A stretch of 64,000 nt of DNA from Ferrimonas futtsuensis DSM 18154 (GTDB taxonomy: Bacteria; Pseudomonadota; Gammaproteobacteria; Enterobacterales; Shewanellaceae): the NCBI RefSeq assembly GCF_000422645.1, contig NZ_AUGL01000026.1:1-64000 (forward strand), written 5' to 3'. Numbering within the stretch: the stretch's first letter is position 1; the number at the start of each line of letters is the position of its first letter. The position numbers and the translations under genes were made by a program. Of the stretch, positions 10,301-20,370 are shown piece after piece. The notes under the pieces are model-generated. The model was not told where the DNA came from, made no database searches, and saw only the letters and a program-made list of their open reading frames with translations.

Positions 10301-11000
10301 CATTGGCAAAGCCGGTCTGTGTCAGCGATGCCTGGGCGGCGGCTTCCAATTGAGCGCTGCTGAGTCCTGCATGGCTGCCGTCGTAGGGCAAATCCTGCTG
10401 CAGGTCCTGGGGGAAGCCGCTCAATTGCAGGCTGGCGCTGGTGTGTCCGGTGGCATTGATCAGGCTGAGGTCATGAATGTCCTGAAGACAGTCAAAACCA
10501 AACCCCTCTATGCTGCCACGATCATGGGCCCACCTCAGACTGGAGGGGAATCGGCGCCAGCGCCACTCGGGATCCCGCCGTCCCCCCTTACGGAAGTTGA
10601 GCATGGAATCGGTGAAGAAACCGGTGTGATCGATAATAGCTCTGGCCCCGGGGTCTCCCGGATTCATGGATGCTACCGCCGCGGCACAGCCATTGAGACC
10701 CCGGTCGAAATACCGGTATTCATTGTTACTTCTTGGGTCAGGCAGATTGTTGTTCACCTGACCGCGCACGTAATAGAAACGCCCTCGGTCATTGCCTCCC
10801 GTGTAGTCATGGGCGGGGTCGAAGGGGGGCGGCGCTTCCTCCTCCTCGGTCTTCATCGAACCTGAATTATCGAAGATGATCAGTACCTGGGGACGGCTGT
10901 CCGACGTCAGGGAACCACCGTACACATAGAGCTCGGTATCATCGGCCCAAACGGTGCCCACTCCCCAGATCAGCATTGCCACAAACAGAATCCGCATCAT
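7335..11000 (-). CDS. pilY1: Type IV pilus tip adhesin/assembly factor PilY1
   Basis: 1221 aa with a signal peptide (about 1-19). A von Willebrand A-like N-terminal region has the MIDAS start DNSGSM at 44-49, and a C-terminal PilY1 beta-propeller follows. Asp/Gly-rich calcium-loop candidates are visible (DVDDEDDDG, DDSNGDGEID and DGNGNGDG). PilY1 promotes pilus extension, acts in adhesion and mechanosensing, and is calcium-regulated in Pseudomonas. Its ATG overlaps the pilX stop by one base. The Ca role here is inferred from the motifs. Confidence 0.93.
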   Translation of the reverse strand: MMRILFVAMLIWGVGTVWADDTELYVYGGSLTSDSRPQVLIIFDNSGSMKTEEEEAPPPFDPAHDYTGGNDRGRFYYVRGQVNNNLPDPRSNNEYRYFDRGLNGCAAAVASMNPGDPGARAIIDHTGFFTDSMLNFRKGGRRDPEWRWRRFPSSLRWAHDRGSIEGFGFDCLQDIHDLSLINATGHTSASLQLSGFPQDLQQDLPYDGSHAGLSSAQLEAAAQASLTQTGFANAESVTLYTENYLYYLLTAESVRRSRLAIAKEVVTSMVESTPGVDFGLAVFNVNSGDDQYQSGSHGGRLLSGIQEMSTLNKANLINTVEGLTASTWTPLCETLFEAYRYFSGGGLMFGSGTAVYGQPFATASSYISPFASCQPQAYVVLITDGSPTKDEALNSRIRSELGLAGSQAYSVYDPYRTLGSGDWADSYLPALAEYLHTQDLNGSVSGRQSVVTYTIGFSQDAIDQAGALLAETARRGGGQYFPAASAQALQNALQRVFSEILAVDASFTSPSIAANSFDRTQTLDSVYYSMFLPSDRPRWSGNLKKLKILASGQVVDAKGAPGIDSSGNIAETACSFWTQAATCTLASSGGDGNSVEEGGAAESLVAQTLRRTLVEPASGSGPLVPLSQSALEARAGGSAALLAELGIGAGELAGTLAWLAGQDVDDEDDDGVTAETRTDLMGDPLHSKPLAIHYGQQKGVRIVMGTNGGVLHMFQDAGDTLSESWSFRPHRFLGLQPTLRSNPRTGGHSVYGVDGSPVAFVDDSNGDGEIDAASGERVWVFFGLRRGGRAYYALDLSNPDEPSLMWIRSAADPGMSLLGQSWSEPVITRIPDHPLGNLSAASARPVLIVGGGYDTNNDLETVGSPDNLGRAVFVLDAQSGELVHRFSAEGGEAGHTQVGFSDSIPGRVAMLDGNGNGDGLTDRLYAADTGGNIWRLDLPGARSSHPWTGFKFAQLGGATQADDRRFHHEVAVAQTKILLKESLTETRDGQSVTRVVTTERSYDAVVVGSGNRAHPNASGTQDGLFVLRDLNLYPQSFDGRAEPGHSEVPEAINWNQLFDATADPIGQADGEDARLVQELLAGSKLGWRVSLGQNEKALSAATILNGNAYFTTFVPGNQNQADSCLSAGQGRLYVLDLHLGLNRYRHRYLNLGARLPDTPQVVVPPPADGADPDWNPKVFLVGVGQGFTLGEEGIRLSGSGSGDPDKVLAPRYLYYYQGGER

Positions 11001-11440
11001 CAGTTCCCCACCAGCAGCACCTGCTGCTCTATCCCTGTGGTCACACTCAGGCTGCCCAACGCCCCTTTTCCATACCTCACCTGAGAGCTAACCTGGTTGG
11101 TTCGGCACACAAAGCTGCTGCCCGCATCCGCCAGCGCCGTTCTCTTGCACGGCGCCTCGCCGATAAAGCCGATGCTGTGTTCGGCGGCGAAGAGGGTATC
11201 TGCCTGGGTCTGGGTGCCACTGTTGGTGAGCAGCAAGCTGTTTTGCCTGGCCAGACGCTGGCGCTCGACAAACCCCTCCTGGGCCCCCCTTGCCTGCTGC
11301 AACGCCAGCTGACGCGCCGCCGACGCCGCCGAGCCCATCAGGGTCACTCGGCTACCCCCAGCCAGCGACAGCCCCAGAACCATCAGCAGCACCAACAGGA
11401 AGATGCTGACAACCAGCACGGCACCTCGGTGGCGTGTCAT
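11000..11440 (-). CDS. pilX: Minor pilin-like protein PilX
   Basis: 146 aa. It starts MTRHRGAVLVVSIFLLVLLMVLG, a PilX-type N-terminus with a hydrophobic helix but no canonical Glu+5 prepilin motif. The position between pilW and pilY1, and the length, fit PilX of the pilus priming complex. Overlaps the pilW stop by 4 nt. Confidence 0.8.
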   Translation of the reverse strand: MTRHRGAVLVVSIFLLVLLMVLGLSLAGGSRVTLMGSAASAARQLALQQARGAQEGFVERQRLARQNSLLLTNSGTQTQADTLFAAEHSIGFIGEAPCKRTALADAGSSFVCRTNQVSSQVRYGKGALGSLSVTTGIEQQVLLVGN

Positions 11441-12390
11441 AACTGCCCCCTCAAAGCGAGTACCGGATTGCGCAGCATCACCGTGGCGGTAAACAACCGC
11501 CTGGGAAGACCATCATCAAAGCTCAGAGTCCCCCCGGGCAGGGTGAGCGCCAGGGCTTGCCGCGCCAACGGGTCCGCTTGCGACCCCCTGACCACCAGAA
11601 ACAAGGATACTGAGACCAGGGTCAACGCCCCCTCCCACTGCTCGTGAGTCAAAGACTCAGGCAAGATATAGCTGTCCACGGCCCCATCTCCGGTTGAGTC
11701 CACCCCCAACCTCAGCTGCAGGGCCTCCACGCCCTCCACCAGTTCCTCCTCCACCATGCCACCATTGACATACAGCTGACGCCACTTGAGCACCGGCACC
11801 CCGTCATTTCGACGTTCCACATAGAACACCCGGTGCTGAAACTCCCAGTAACGCCCCTGAGTCAGGGTGGGCACCGGCAGAGTATCGCCGGCGAACAGGA
11901 TCCCGCGGGATCCGTTGGCCAGCAGGTAGTAACGGTTGCTGTCCAGGCCCGAGGCATCTTGTGCCGGCCCCATGGCACGCTTAATCTGCAGTACATGACT
12001 GCCCACCAGGGCCTGCTGGCTGCAGGTCATCTTGGGTGAGGAGGTTTGCTGGTAGGCCCACAGGAAGCGAAAATGTCCCCGCTGCCCCGGCATGGACCCG
12101 TTGTTGTCCCCCTCTCCCAGGCAATCATTGCCCACCGCCGCCAGCACCTGGACACTGCCCAGATTCAACGAGTCTCCGGTGAGCTCTCCCCAGAATCCCG
12201 CCTGTGCGACCTCCTCTCTCATCAGCCTCAGGGCCAGCCGTGCCGACTCCTGCAACTGATTGTACTGACCGGTGCGGCTCACCGAAGAGGAGGAGGCCAC
12301 AAAGACGCCCAGTACTGAGCTCAGCACAAAGAGTCCCAGCACCATGGCGATCATCAGCTCCACCAGTGTCATCCCCAGAATCCGTTTCAT
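11437..12390 (-). CDS. pilW: Type IV minor pilin PilW
   Basis: 317 aa from ATG 12390. The frame is open for another 78 codons upstream, but those overlap pilV, and the prepilin leader MKRILG|MTLVELMIAMVLGLF begins at 12390. Large globular domain typical of PilW. The start overlaps the pilV stop (ATGA). Part of the pilus-initiating minor pilin complex with PilV, PilX and PilY1. Confidence 0.9.
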   Translation of the reverse strand: MKRILGMTLVELMIAMVLGLFVLSSVLGVFVASSSSVSRTGQYNQLQESARLALRLMREEVAQAGFWGELTGDSLNLGSVQVLAAVGNDCLGEGDNNGSMPGQRGHFRFLWAYQQTSSPKMTCSQQALVGSHVLQIKRAMGPAQDASGLDSNRYYLLANGSRGILFAGDTLPVPTLTQGRYWEFQHRVFYVERRNDGVPVLKWRQLYVNGGMVEEELVEGVEALQLRLGVDSTGDGAVDSYILPESLTHEQWEGALTLVSVSLFLVVRGSQADPLARQALALTLPGGTLSFDDGLPRRLFTATVMLRNPVLALRGQL

Positions 12391-12944
12391 AGGGGCACCT
12401 TGCTGCTGTTCAGGTAGGCCTGTCTCCGCCGGGAGCCGCCGCTGCCACACCCCTGACGCCAGCTGTCTCCCGAAGTGGCGCCATCCTGAGTACCGTGGCG
12501 ACTCTGCCAGCTGACCACCACCTCGACCCTGCTGCCCTGGACTCGGATGCAGCCCCGTGCCTGCGCCAACCCCCGGGCTTGACCACCTTTGCGTTCCCCG
12601 TCGCCCCGCAAGGCCATGGCCCATTGGTAGCCATCCCAGTCGAGCATCTGAGTCGGGGTGCAGGGGGTGATTACGCTGCTGGCAGACACACAGCCAGGTG
12701 AGGGAGGAGAAGGCGCAGAGTCGCCATAACTGCCTTGATAGGCAGCCAGTTGAGAGGGGTTGAGTCGTATCCGCTCCAGCATCGCTTCCGCCAGGGTCAG
12801 TGCCCTGGCGTGCTGGAAGGACTCAAAGCTGCTTCGCTGAGCGACAAGGTGCAGTTGCAGGGTGCCCAGCAGTCCCACCGCCAGCACCACCACCGCCACC
12901 AGCACCTCGATCAGAGTGACCCCTGACTGGGTAGAAATAGCCAT
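12387..12944 (-). CDS. pilV: Type IV minor pilin PilV
   Basis: 185 aa. Prepilin motif SG|VTLIEVLVAVVVLAVGLLG with Glu+5 near the N-terminus, preceded by an AAGGA ribosome site. First gene of the overlapping pilV-W-X-Y1-E-tapY2 run; transcription must start in 12945-12997, downstream of the ispH terminator. The C-terminus is rich in Gly, Ser, Arg and Cys. Confidence 0.88.
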   Translation of the reverse strand: MAISTQSGVTLIEVLVAVVVLAVGLLGTLQLHLVAQRSSFESFQHARALTLAEAMLERIRLNPSQLAAYQGSYGDSAPSPPSPGCVSASSVITPCTPTQMLDWDGYQWAMALRGDGERKGGQARGLAQARGCIRVQGSRVEVVVSWQSRHGTQDGATSGDSWRQGCGSGGSRRRQAYLNSSKVPL

Positions 12945-12997
12945 AACATCCTTGTTGGCTCGGTGTCGATCCCTATGAATCTAAGCTTATGCCAGCA

Positions 12998-13027
12998 TAA
13001 AAAAAGCGCCACCCAAGAGGGTGGCGC
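12998..13027 (-). terminator. Terminator of the murJ-ispH run
   Basis: 9-bp stem GCGCCACCC (13006-13014) / GGGTGGCGC (13019-13027), 4-nt loop, with a run of eight A on the plus strand (U tract for minus transcripts). Lies 24 bp after the ispH stop. Confidence 0.9.
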
Positions 13028-13051
13028 CTGTTATACCGAAACAGAAGATGC

Positions 13052-13981
13052 TTATCTCAGCTCAATAGGCACTTGGAAAACCACGTTTTCTTCTCTTCCC
13101 TGGGCCTCTTCAACGTTATCGGCACCCAGATTCTGAAGCTCGGCGACCACCCCTTTCACCAGGACTTCCGGTGCAGAGGCGCCCGCAGTCACACCAATAT
13201 TGGCGGCCCCTTCCAGCCAGGCGGCATCGATATCTTCGGCACCGTCCACCAGGTGGGCGCGGGCCCCGGATTTCTCCGCCAGTTCACGCAGACGATTGGA
13301 GTTGGAGGAGTTCTTGGATCCCACCACCAACACCAGATCACAGCGGGAGGCCAACTCACGCACGGCATCCTGACGATTCTGAGTGGCGTAACAGATGTCA
13401 TCTTTGCGGGGGCCGGCGATGGAGGGGAAGCGACTCCTCAGAGTCTCGATGATCTCTGCAGTATCATCCACCGACAGAGTGGTCTGGGTGACAAACTGCA
13501 GGTTGTCCGGATCCCGGACCTCCATCTTGAGCACATCTTCTGGAGATTCAACCAGATAGATCCCACCGTCGGTGTTATCGTACTGGCCCATGGTCCCCTC
13601 CACCTCAGGGTGTCCCGCATGGCCAATGAGCACACACTCCAGACCCTTGCGACTGGCTCGGGTCACCTGCATGTGCACCTTGGTCACCAGAGGACAAGTC
13701 GCGTCAAACACCTTGAGGCCTCGGTTGTCCGCTTCCTGGCGCACCGCCTGGGAAACGCCGTGGGCACTGAAGATGACGATGCTGTTATCCGGAACCTCAT
13801 GCAACTCGTCCACAAACACCGCGCCCCGCTGACGCAGGCTGTCCACCACATAACGGTTATGCACCACTTCGTGACGCACATAGATGGGCGGCTCAAACAG
13901 CTCCAGGGCCCGCTCTACGATGCTGATGGCCCGGTCGACGCCGGCGCAGAAGCCCCGGGGGTTTGCCAGTTGAATCTGCAT
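13052..13981 (-). CDS. ispH: 4-hydroxy-3-methylbut-2-enyl diphosphate reductase
   Basis: Last enzyme of the MEP isoprenoid pathway; a [4Fe-4S] enzyme making IPP and DMAPP. 309 aa starting [18 protein letters not shown] with the cluster ligand Cys12; the other two family Cys lie in DATCP and DDICYATQ contexts. ATG 13981 is chosen over an in-frame TTG at 13987 because AAGGA sits 6 nt upstream and the start matches the family. Two bases after the fkpB stop. Confidence 0.97.
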   Translation of the reverse strand: MQIQLANPRGFCAGVDRAISIVERALELFEPPIYVRHEVVHNRYVVDSLRQRGAVFVDELHEVPDNSIVIFSAHGVSQAVRQEADNRGLKVFDATCPLVTKVHMQVTRASRKGLECVLIGHAGHPEVEGTMGQYDNTDGGIYLVESPEDVLKMEVRDPDNLQFVTQTTLSVDDTAEIIETLRSRFPSIAGPRKDDICYATQNRQDAVRELASRCDLVLVVGSKNSSNSNRLRELAEKSGARAHLVDGAEDIDAAWLEGAANIGVTAGASAPEVLVKGVVAELQNLGADNVEEAQGREENVVFQVPIELR

Positions 13982-13983
13982 GC

Positions 13984-14430
13984 TCAATCCTTAACGATGA
14001 TGTCCAGCACTTCCAGATCGAAGATCACCATCTGCCCGGCCAGGGGATGGTTGAAATCCACGGTCACAGAGTCCCCGGCCACCTCTCGGATGATGCCCGG
14101 TACCTGGTTACCGTCTGGAGTGGAAAACGCCATGATGGTCCCCTCAGTCAGATCCGCGTCGGCGGCAAACTGAGTACGATCCATATGGTGAATGTTGTCC
14201 GGGTTACGCTCGCCAAAGGCGTGCTGAGGGTCCAGGGAAAAACGTCGGGTCTCCCCTTTACCCATGCCGCGAATCGCCGCTTCGAACGCTCCGCTGAGGC
14301 TGCCGTCACCCAGAGTCAGCCGGGCGGGCTTGCCATGGGCCCGGGTGCTGTCGGCGACAGTGCCGTCGGGCAACTCCACATTAAAGTGAACGAATACCTG
14401 GCTGTTATTGCCAATCACTGGCTCTGTCAT
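13984..14430 (-). CDS. fkpB: FKBP-type peptidyl-prolyl isomerase FkpB (SlpA)
   Basis: 148-aa SlyD/FkpB-like prolyl isomerase and chaperone with the inserted-flap topology ([15 protein letters not shown] ... [17 protein letters not shown]). It lacks the SlyD His-rich tail, consistent with FkpB. Conserved between lspA and ispH; overlaps lspA by 4 nt. Confidence 0.93.
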   Translation of the reverse strand: MTEPVIGNNSQVFVHFNVELPDGTVADSTRAHGKPARLTLGDGSLSGAFEAAIRGMGKGETRRFSLDPQHAFGERNPDNIHHMDRTQFAADADLTEGTIMAFSTPDGNQVPGIIREVAGDSVTVDFNHPLAGQMVIFDLEVLDIIVKD

Positions 14431-14927
14431 GACGCCTCCTTGACCTTACGGCCGTCCATCAAGCTGTCGAGGATCATCAGCACCGCGCCAACGCAGATGG
14501 CACTGTCGGCGATATTGAAGGCTGGCCAGTGCCAGCTCCCCACGTAGAAATCGATAAAATCCACCACGTAGCCATAGGCAACCCGGTCGATAACATTGCC
14601 TATGGCACCGCCGATGATCAGCGCATAGGAGAGGTTCAGCCGCCACTGGCTGCTCTCCTGGCGGCGCATCAGCACCAGCAACACCGTGGTCACCACCAGG
14701 GCAAAGCCGGCAAAGGCCCAGCGCTGCCAGCCGCTGGCATCCGCCAGGAAGCTGAAGGCGGCACCGGTGTTGTGCACATAGGTCAGATTCAGGCTGGGGA
14801 TCAGGGCCACACTCTCATAGAGCTGAAAGCTGTCCATCACCGCCAGCTTGGTCGCCTGGTCCAGGACCAGGGCCACCAGCGCGACCCAGATCCATCGCAG
14901 GCCGCTGTTGTTCCACTGTAGTGCCAT
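14427..14927 (-). CDS. lspA: Lipoprotein signal peptidase II
   Basis: Inner-membrane aspartyl protease that cleaves prolipoprotein signal peptides (needed for BamD and NosL-type lipoproteins in this window). 166 aa from ATG 14927 with four TM helices. Catalytic Asp residues lie in GNVIDR and NIADSAI. An upstream in-frame extension to 15053 overlaps ileS and is rejected; ACGGAG precedes the chosen ATG. Confidence 0.96.
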   Translation of the reverse strand: MALQWNNSGLRWIWVALVALVLDQATKLAVMDSFQLYESVALIPSLNLTYVHNTGAAFSFLADASGWQRWAFAGFALVVTTVLLVLMRRQESSQWRLNLSYALIIGGAIGNVIDRVAYGYVVDFIDFYVGSWHWPAFNIADSAICVGAVLMILDSLMDGRKVKEAS

Positions 14928-14937
14928 TGTCGCTCCG

Positions 14938-17754
14938 TTAGGCAAACTGACGCTGCTCTCCATCACCATCAACGTTGGTGACACAGCGGCCACACAAGGC
15001 CGGGTGCTCGGCGTGGCTGCCCACATCTTCACGGTGGTGCCAGCAGCGCTCACACTTGGCGGATTCGGACAGGGTCACACCCACCTTGATACCGGCCAGA
15101 GCGGTCTCAGCCAACTCACCGGCGTCAGCCAATGGCGCCAGCTTAACATCACTGGTGATCAGCACGAAGCGCAGCTCGTCACCCAGGCTGGCCAGCAGCG
15201 GCGTCAGCACGTCATCGGCATACAGGGTCACACTGGCATCCAGCGGGTTGTTAATGCCTTCGGACTTGGCCTCTTCCAGCGCCTTACGAACCACACTGCG
15301 CACCTCCAGCAGCTGCTGCCACTGGTCATCGCTCAGGGTGCCCGCTTCACGGCTCAGGCCGTCGAACCAGGTCTGGGTAAACACAAACTGGTCACGCTCG
15401 CCTGGCAGCAGCTGCCAGATCTCGTCGGCAGTAAAGCTCATTACCGGCGCCATCCAACGCACCATGGCTTCCAGGATCAGGTACATGGCACTCTGGCAGG
15501 AGCGACGGGCGTGGCTGTCCGCCTTGGCGGTGTACTGACGATCCTTAATGATGTCCAGGTAGAAGCTGCCCAGCTCGATGGAGCAGAAATGCATCAGCTT
15601 CTGGGTAACCTGCAGCAGGTTGTAGCTGTCGTAGGCTTCAATCAGCTCTTTTTGCAGGTCATAGGCACGGGCCACCATCCAGCGATCCAGCTCCACCATC
15701 TCAGCCGGGGCCACCATGTGCTGGCTGGGCTCGAAACCGTTGATGTTGGCCAGCAGGAAGCGGGCGGTGTTACGGATACGGCGGTAGGCGTCGGCGCTGC
15801 GCTTGAGAATCTCGTCGGAGACGGTCATCTCACCGGTGTAGTCGGTGGAGGCCACCCACAGGCGCAGAATGTCGGCACCCAGCTTGTTGACCACCTGCTG
15901 TGGGCTGATGACGTTACCGATGGACTTGGACATCTTGCGGCCCTTGCCATCCACGGTGAAACCGTGGGTCAGTACCTGCTTGTAGGGGGCCTTGTCCTTG
16001 ATGGCCACACCGGTCATCAGTGAGGACATGAACCAGCCACGGTGCTGGTCGGAACCTTCCAGGTAGAGATCCACCTCGGCGCCACCAAACTCGTCGCGGG
16101 CATCCACTACGGAGGCGTGGGTCGAGCCGGAATCAAACCATACGTCCAGGGTGTCCATCACCTTGTCGTACTGTTCCGCTTCCTCACCCAGCAACTCGGC
16201 GGCGTCCAGATCCCACCAGGCCTGGATACCGGCCTCGGCAACCCGATCCGCCACCATGTTCATCAGGGCTACGGAGTTGGGGTGCAGCGCCTGGGTCTCT
16301 TTGTGGACAAACAGGGCGATGGGCACACCCCAGGTGCGCTGACGGGAGATACACCAATCGGGACGACCGGCCACCATCCCCTCGATGCGGCTCTGACCCC
16401 AGTCGGGGATCCACTGCACATCCTTGATCTCCTCCAGGGAGCGCTCACGCAGCTTGGCCTGGTCCATGGAGATAAACCACTGGGGCGTGGCACGGAAGAT
16501 GATTGGGGTCTTGTGACGCCAGCAATGCGGGTAGGAGTGACGGAAAGACTCGTGATGCAGCAGGGCCCCCTTCTCCTTCAGCACTTCCACCACGGCATTA
16601 TTGGCCTTGAATACGTGCTGACCGGCAAACAGCGGGGTGTCAGGCAGGTAAACACCGTTGTTGCCCACAGGGTTGGCCACCTCCAGGTTGTACTTCAGGC
16701 CCACCGCGAAATCCTCCTGGCCGTGGCCAGGGGCGGTGTGCACCACGCCGGTACCGGACTCGGTGGTCACGTGGTCACCCAGAATGGCCGGTACGGTCAT
16801 CTCGTAGAAGGGGTGATTGAACTGCTGCATCTCCAGATCCTGGCCCTTACAGTAACCCAGGTTGTGGTAGTGCTCGATGCCGGCACGGTCCATCACATCC
16901 TTCACCAGGTCAGCGGCCAGAATCAGGCGCTCAGGGTGGTCACCCTCAACCTGAACCAGGGCATACTGCAGGTCGGCGTGCAGACACACGGCACGGTTGG
17001 CAGGCAGAGTCCAGGGGGTGGTGGTCCAGATCACTACGGAGACAGGACCCTGGCCAGTGTGGCCTTCGACACAGTCAAACTTGTCTGCCACCAACTTGGC
17101 GTCCACGGCGCTGAAACGCACATCGATGGAGGGAGAGGTCTTATCCTCATACTCCACCTCGGCCTCTGCCAGGGCAGAGCCACAGTCTGTGCACCAGTGA
17201 ACCGGTTTGGCGCCCTTGTGCAGATGGCCATTGTCGATGATCTTGGCCAGGGAGCGGATGATCTCCGCCTCGGTACCGTAGTCCATGGTCAGGTAGGGCT
17301 TGTCCCACTCACCCAGCACACCCAGACGGATGAAGTCGGCCTTCTGACCTTCCACCTGCTTGTGAGCGTACTCACGGCACTTCTGACGGAACTCGGCAGC
17401 AGAGATCTTCTGGCCAGGCTTACCCACCTTGCCCTCTACCTTCAACTCGATAGGCAGACCATGACAGTCCCAGCCCGGCACATAGGGGGCATCGAAGCCG
17501 CCCAGGGTCTTGGACTTGATAATGATGTCTTTCAGGATCTTGTTAACAGAGTGACCAATATGAATGTCGCCGTTCGCATACGGAGGGCCATCATGCAGAA
17601 TGAATGGCTTCGCGCCCTGACGGCTGGCACGAATCGCTTTATACAGCTCTTTCTCGTCCCAGCGTTTCAGCATCTCAGGTTCCCGCTTGGCCAGGTTGCC
17701 ACGCATGGGGAACTCAGTTTCCGGCAGGTTTAGCGTTGATTTGTAGTCGCTCAT
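14938..17754 (-). CDS. ileS: Isoleucyl-tRNA synthetase
   Basis: 938 aa, the same length as E. coli IleS. Class I motifs: HIGH as [12 protein letters not shown] and KMSKS as [12 protein letters not shown]-terminal zinc finger has four Cys (CERCWHH ... CGRC). The start [11 protein letters not shown] at 17754 has AAGGA 5 nt upstream, better than the in-frame codon at 17769. Followed 10 nt later by lspA. Confidence 0.98.
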   Translation of the reverse strand: MSDYKSTLNLPETEFPMRGNLAKREPEMLKRWDEKELYKAIRASRQGAKPFILHDGPPYANGDIHIGHSVNKILKDIIIKSKTLGGFDAPYVPGWDCHGLPIELKVEGKVGKPGQKISAAEFRQKCREYAHKQVEGQKADFIRLGVLGEWDKPYLTMDYGTEAEIIRSLAKIIDNGHLHKGAKPVHWCTDCGSALAEAEVEYEDKTSPSIDVRFSAVDAKLVADKFDCVEGHTGQGPVSVVIWTTTPWTLPANRAVCLHADLQYALVQVEGDHPERLILAADLVKDVMDRAGIEHYHNLGYCKGQDLEMQQFNHPFYEMTVPAILGDHVTTESGTGVVHTAPGHGQEDFAVGLKYNLEVANPVGNNGVYLPDTPLFAGQHVFKANNAVVEVLKEKGALLHHESFRHSYPHCWRHKTPIIFRATPQWFISMDQAKLRERSLEEIKDVQWIPDWGQSRIEGMVAGRPDWCISRQRTWGVPIALFVHKETQALHPNSVALMNMVADRVAEAGIQAWWDLDAAELLGEEAEQYDKVMDTLDVWFDSGSTHASVVDARDEFGGAEVDLYLEGSDQHRGWFMSSLMTGVAIKDKAPYKQVLTHGFTVDGKGRKMSKSIGNVISPQQVVNKLGADILRLWVASTDYTGEMTVSDEILKRSADAYRRIRNTARFLLANINGFEPSQHMVAPAEMVELDRWMVARAYDLQKELIEAYDSYNLLQVTQKLMHFCSIELGSFYLDIIKDRQYTAKADSHARRSCQSAMYLILEAMVRWMAPVMSFTADEIWQLLPGERDQFVFTQTWFDGLSREAGTLSDDQWQQLLEVRSVVRKALEEAKSEGINNPLDASVTLYADDVLTPLLASLGDELRFVLITSDVKLAPLADAGELAETALAGIKVGVTLSESAKCERCWHHREDVGSHAEHPALCGRCVTNVDGDGEQRQFA

Positions 17755-17814
17755 CGATCCTTTCACCATAGTTCAGGTAACACCAACTATTTAATGCCCC
17801 TGGTATAAAGCAGT

Positions 17815-18744
17815 TTAAGACGCAGACAGCAGGGTCTTGGCCTGCTGAGCATCCTTGATAATCTGTGATTGCAGAGCCTCGAGAGATTCGAAAGCCTGCT
17901 CTTTTCTCAAGTGACTCACCAGAGCCACCCGCAAATGTTCTCCATAGAGGTCACCGTCGAACTCGAACAGGTGCACCTCCAACTGGCAGCGCGTTCCCGA
18001 CACCGTGGGTCTGTGACCCACATTGGCCACCCCCTCATAGCAACGGTTGCGCTCATCATAGACCCGCACCGCAAACACTCCGTTGACGGGCACCACCCGG
18101 CGCTTCATCAGGATGTTGGCGGTAGGGAAGCCCAGAGTCCGCCCCAACTTGCGGCCATGAGCCACCCGGCCGGTAATCTGGTAGTGGTAGCCCAGCATCC
18201 CATGGGCCCGGTCCAGATCTCCGTGCGCCAGGGCCAGGCGTATCAGGGTCGAGCTGACCCGCTGCTGAGCCATCATAAAGCTGGCGGTGGGCACCACCTG
18301 AAAACCATGGTGCTCGCCAGCCTGCTCCAGGGTCTGGAAGTTCCCCTTGCGCCCTTTTCCGAAACAGAAATCGTCCCCTACCACCAGGTAGCGAACATCC
18401 AGCTTATCCACCAGCAGCTGATCAATAAACTGTTCACTGGTCAACTCGGCAAACCTGTGGTTAAAACTGATGCACAGCACCCGGTCCACCCCAAGCTCCG
18501 TCAGCCGCTGCAGCTTATCCCTCAGCAGGTTCAGACGTGCCGGAGCACGATCGCCGGCAAAATGCTCCTGAGGCTGAGGCTCAAACAGCATCACCGTGGT
18601 GGGCAAATTCAGCTCTTTGCCCTTTTCGACCAAGGAGTTAATCACCTCGGCGTGGCCCCGATGGACCCCGTCAAAGTTACCTATGGTCAGAACGCACCCC
18701 CGGTGACGGGGACGCAGATTATGTATACCTCGGATCAGCTCCAT
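17815..18744 (-). CDS. ribF: Bifunctional riboflavin kinase/FAD synthetase
   Basis: Converts riboflavin to FMN and FAD. 309 aa; the N-terminal adenylyltransferase has the nucleotide-binding GNFDGVHRGH motif, and the C-terminal flavokinase domain has the LGFPTANI motif. Conserved murJ-ribF-ileS order. Confidence 0.97.
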   Translation of the reverse strand: MELIRGIHNLRPRHRGCVLTIGNFDGVHRGHAEVINSLVEKGKELNLPTTVMLFEPQPQEHFAGDRAPARLNLLRDKLQRLTELGVDRVLCISFNHRFAELTSEQFIDQLLVDKLDVRYLVVGDDFCFGKGRKGNFQTLEQAGEHHGFQVVPTASFMMAQQRVSSTLIRLALAHGDLDRAHGMLGYHYQITGRVAHGRKLGRTLGFPTANILMKRRVVPVNGVFAVRVYDERNRCYEGVANVGHRPTVSGTRCQLEVHLFEFDGDLYGEHLRVALVSHLRKEQAFESLEALQSQIIKDAQQAKTLLSAS

Positions 18745-18813
18745 CGTATTGCCAGGGCTTTTTACTGTCGAAAATCGCCGGATTATACCTCAGAGTGACG
18801 CCGGAATCAGCAC

Positions 18814-20370
18814 TCAGGCTGCACGCAAATGACGAGGGCGGATCCCGGACACCATCAAGATCACCAAATAGAGTGCCCCGCCTCCGCCAATCAGCGCCGC
18901 CAGGGTCAGGCAGCGCGCGGCAAAGGTCATGGCCACCCACTCACTTTCCGCGGGAGACAGTTGCAGCAAAGTCACCGCCATCACCACGGCAGCCACAATC
19001 ACCCTGGCCACGAAACCCAGGGTCTCGCCACTCAGGCAGTAAACCCCCTGACGGCGCAGGCCAACGTAGAGCAATCCGGCATTGAGAGTGGCAGAGGCTG
19101 CGGTGGCCATGGCCAGCCCCACATAGCCGAAGGGGATAGCCAGCATCACATTGAACACCATGTTGCTCACCATGGCGATGATGCCATAGCGCACCGGCGT
19201 CTTGGTATCCTGACGGGAGTAGTAGCCTGGCGCCAGCACCTTCACCAGCATAAAGCTGAGCAAGCCACTGCCGTAGGCCATCAGGCTGTAAGAAGCCATC
19301 TGGCTGTCTGCCACAGAAAACTGACCGCGCATGAACAGCACCATCAACATCGGCTGAGCCAGGGCAATCAACCCCGCCGCCGCCGGCACGCCGAGCACCA
19401 CCACTGAGCGTACCCCCCAATCCATGGTAGAGGCAAACTCACCCCCATTGTCACTCACATGCTTGCGGGACAGGGCGGGCAGAATCACCGTGGCGATGGC
19501 AATGCCAAACAGCCCAAGGGGAAACTCCAGCAAGCGATCCGAGTAGTAGAGCCAGCTGATGGATCCGGTCATCAGGAAGCTGGCGATAAAGGTGTCGAAC
19601 AGCAGGTTGATCTGGCTGACCGACACCCCGAACATCGCTGGCAGCATCAGGGTGCGAATCCGCTTAACCCCGTCATCGTTCCAGCCCCAGCTGGGCCGCA
19701 CCAACACCTTGGCCTTGAGAAGAAAAGGGATCTGAAACAGGAACTGAATCAGGCCGCCCAGGAACACCCCCCAGGCCAGGGCCAGTTCAGGGCGAGCCAA
19801 CTGGGGGGCCAGCCAAAGGGCACAGCCGATGATGGCAATATTCAGGAATACCGGGGTAAAGGCAGCAACGGCGAAGCGCCCCAGAGTGTTGAGAATGGCT
19901 CCGGACAACGCGGTAAAGGTGATAAACCACAAATAGGGGAAGGTGATCTTCAGCATCAGGCTGGCCAGTTCAAACTTGGCCCCGGCGGGCTCGTCATTGA
20001 GCCAGGCCACGAACCAGCCGGTGCCAAACAGCGCCGCCAACACCGGCGAGGCCACCACCCCCACCAGGGTGACGATGGTCACCAGGGTGCCCAGGGTGCC
20101 ACTGACCTTGGCAATAAGGTGGCGAACCTCCTCATCGCTGCCCTTCTGCTTATATTCGGTCAATACAGGTACAAAGGCCTGGGCGAAAGCGCCCTCGGCG
20201 AACAGGCGCCGAAGGAAATTGGGAATCTTGTTGGCCAGGAAAAAGACATCCGCCGCGGCACCCGCCCCCATGAGGTTGGCCACCACCACATCCCTAACCA
20301 ATCCCAGAACACGGGAGATCAGGGTCATGGCACTCACCACCGCCCCGGAGCGCATCAACTGTTTACTCAA
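18814..20370 (-). CDS. murJ: Lipid II flippase MurJ
   Basis: 518-aa MOP-superfamily membrane protein with about 14 TM helices, translocating lipid II across the inner membrane for peptidoglycan synthesis. N-terminus RSGAVVSAMTLISRVLGLVRD and the GAGAAADVFFLANKIPNFLRRLFAEGAF region are diagnostic. First gene of the leftward murJ-ribF-ileS-lspA-fkpB-ispH run, divergent from rpsT. Confidence 0.97.
   Translation of the reverse strand: MSKQLMRSGAVVSAMTLISRVLGLVRDVVVANLMGAGAAADVFFLANKIPNFLRRLFAEGAFAQAFVPVLTEYKQKGSDEEVRHLIAKVSGTLGTLVTIVTLVGVVASPVLAALFGTGWFVAWLNDEPAGAKFELASLMLKITFPYLWFITFTALSGAILNTLGRFAVAAFTPVFLNIAIIGCALWLAPQLARPELALAWGVFLGGLIQFLFQIPFLLKAKVLVRPSWGWNDDGVKRIRTLMLPAMFGVSVSQINLLFDTFIASFLMTGSISWLYYSDRLLEFPLGLFGIAIATVILPALSRKHVSDNGGEFASTMDWGVRSVVVLGVPAAAGLIALAQPMLMVLFMRGQFSVADSQMASYSLMAYGSGLLSFMLVKVLAPGYYSRQDTKTPVRYGIIAMVSNMVFNVMLAIPFGYVGLAMATAASATLNAGLLYVGLRRQGVYCLSGETLGFVARVIVAAVVMAVTLLQLSPAESEWVAMTFAARCLTLAALIGGGGALYLVILMVSGIRPRHLRAA

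Noticed and set aside
9531-10865. 444-aa open frame antisense to pilY1
   Set aside because: Low-complexity shadow of pilY1 without homology or start signals.
16042-17733. 563-aa open frame antisense to ileS
   Set aside because: Shadow of the ileS reading frame with no recognisable domain.
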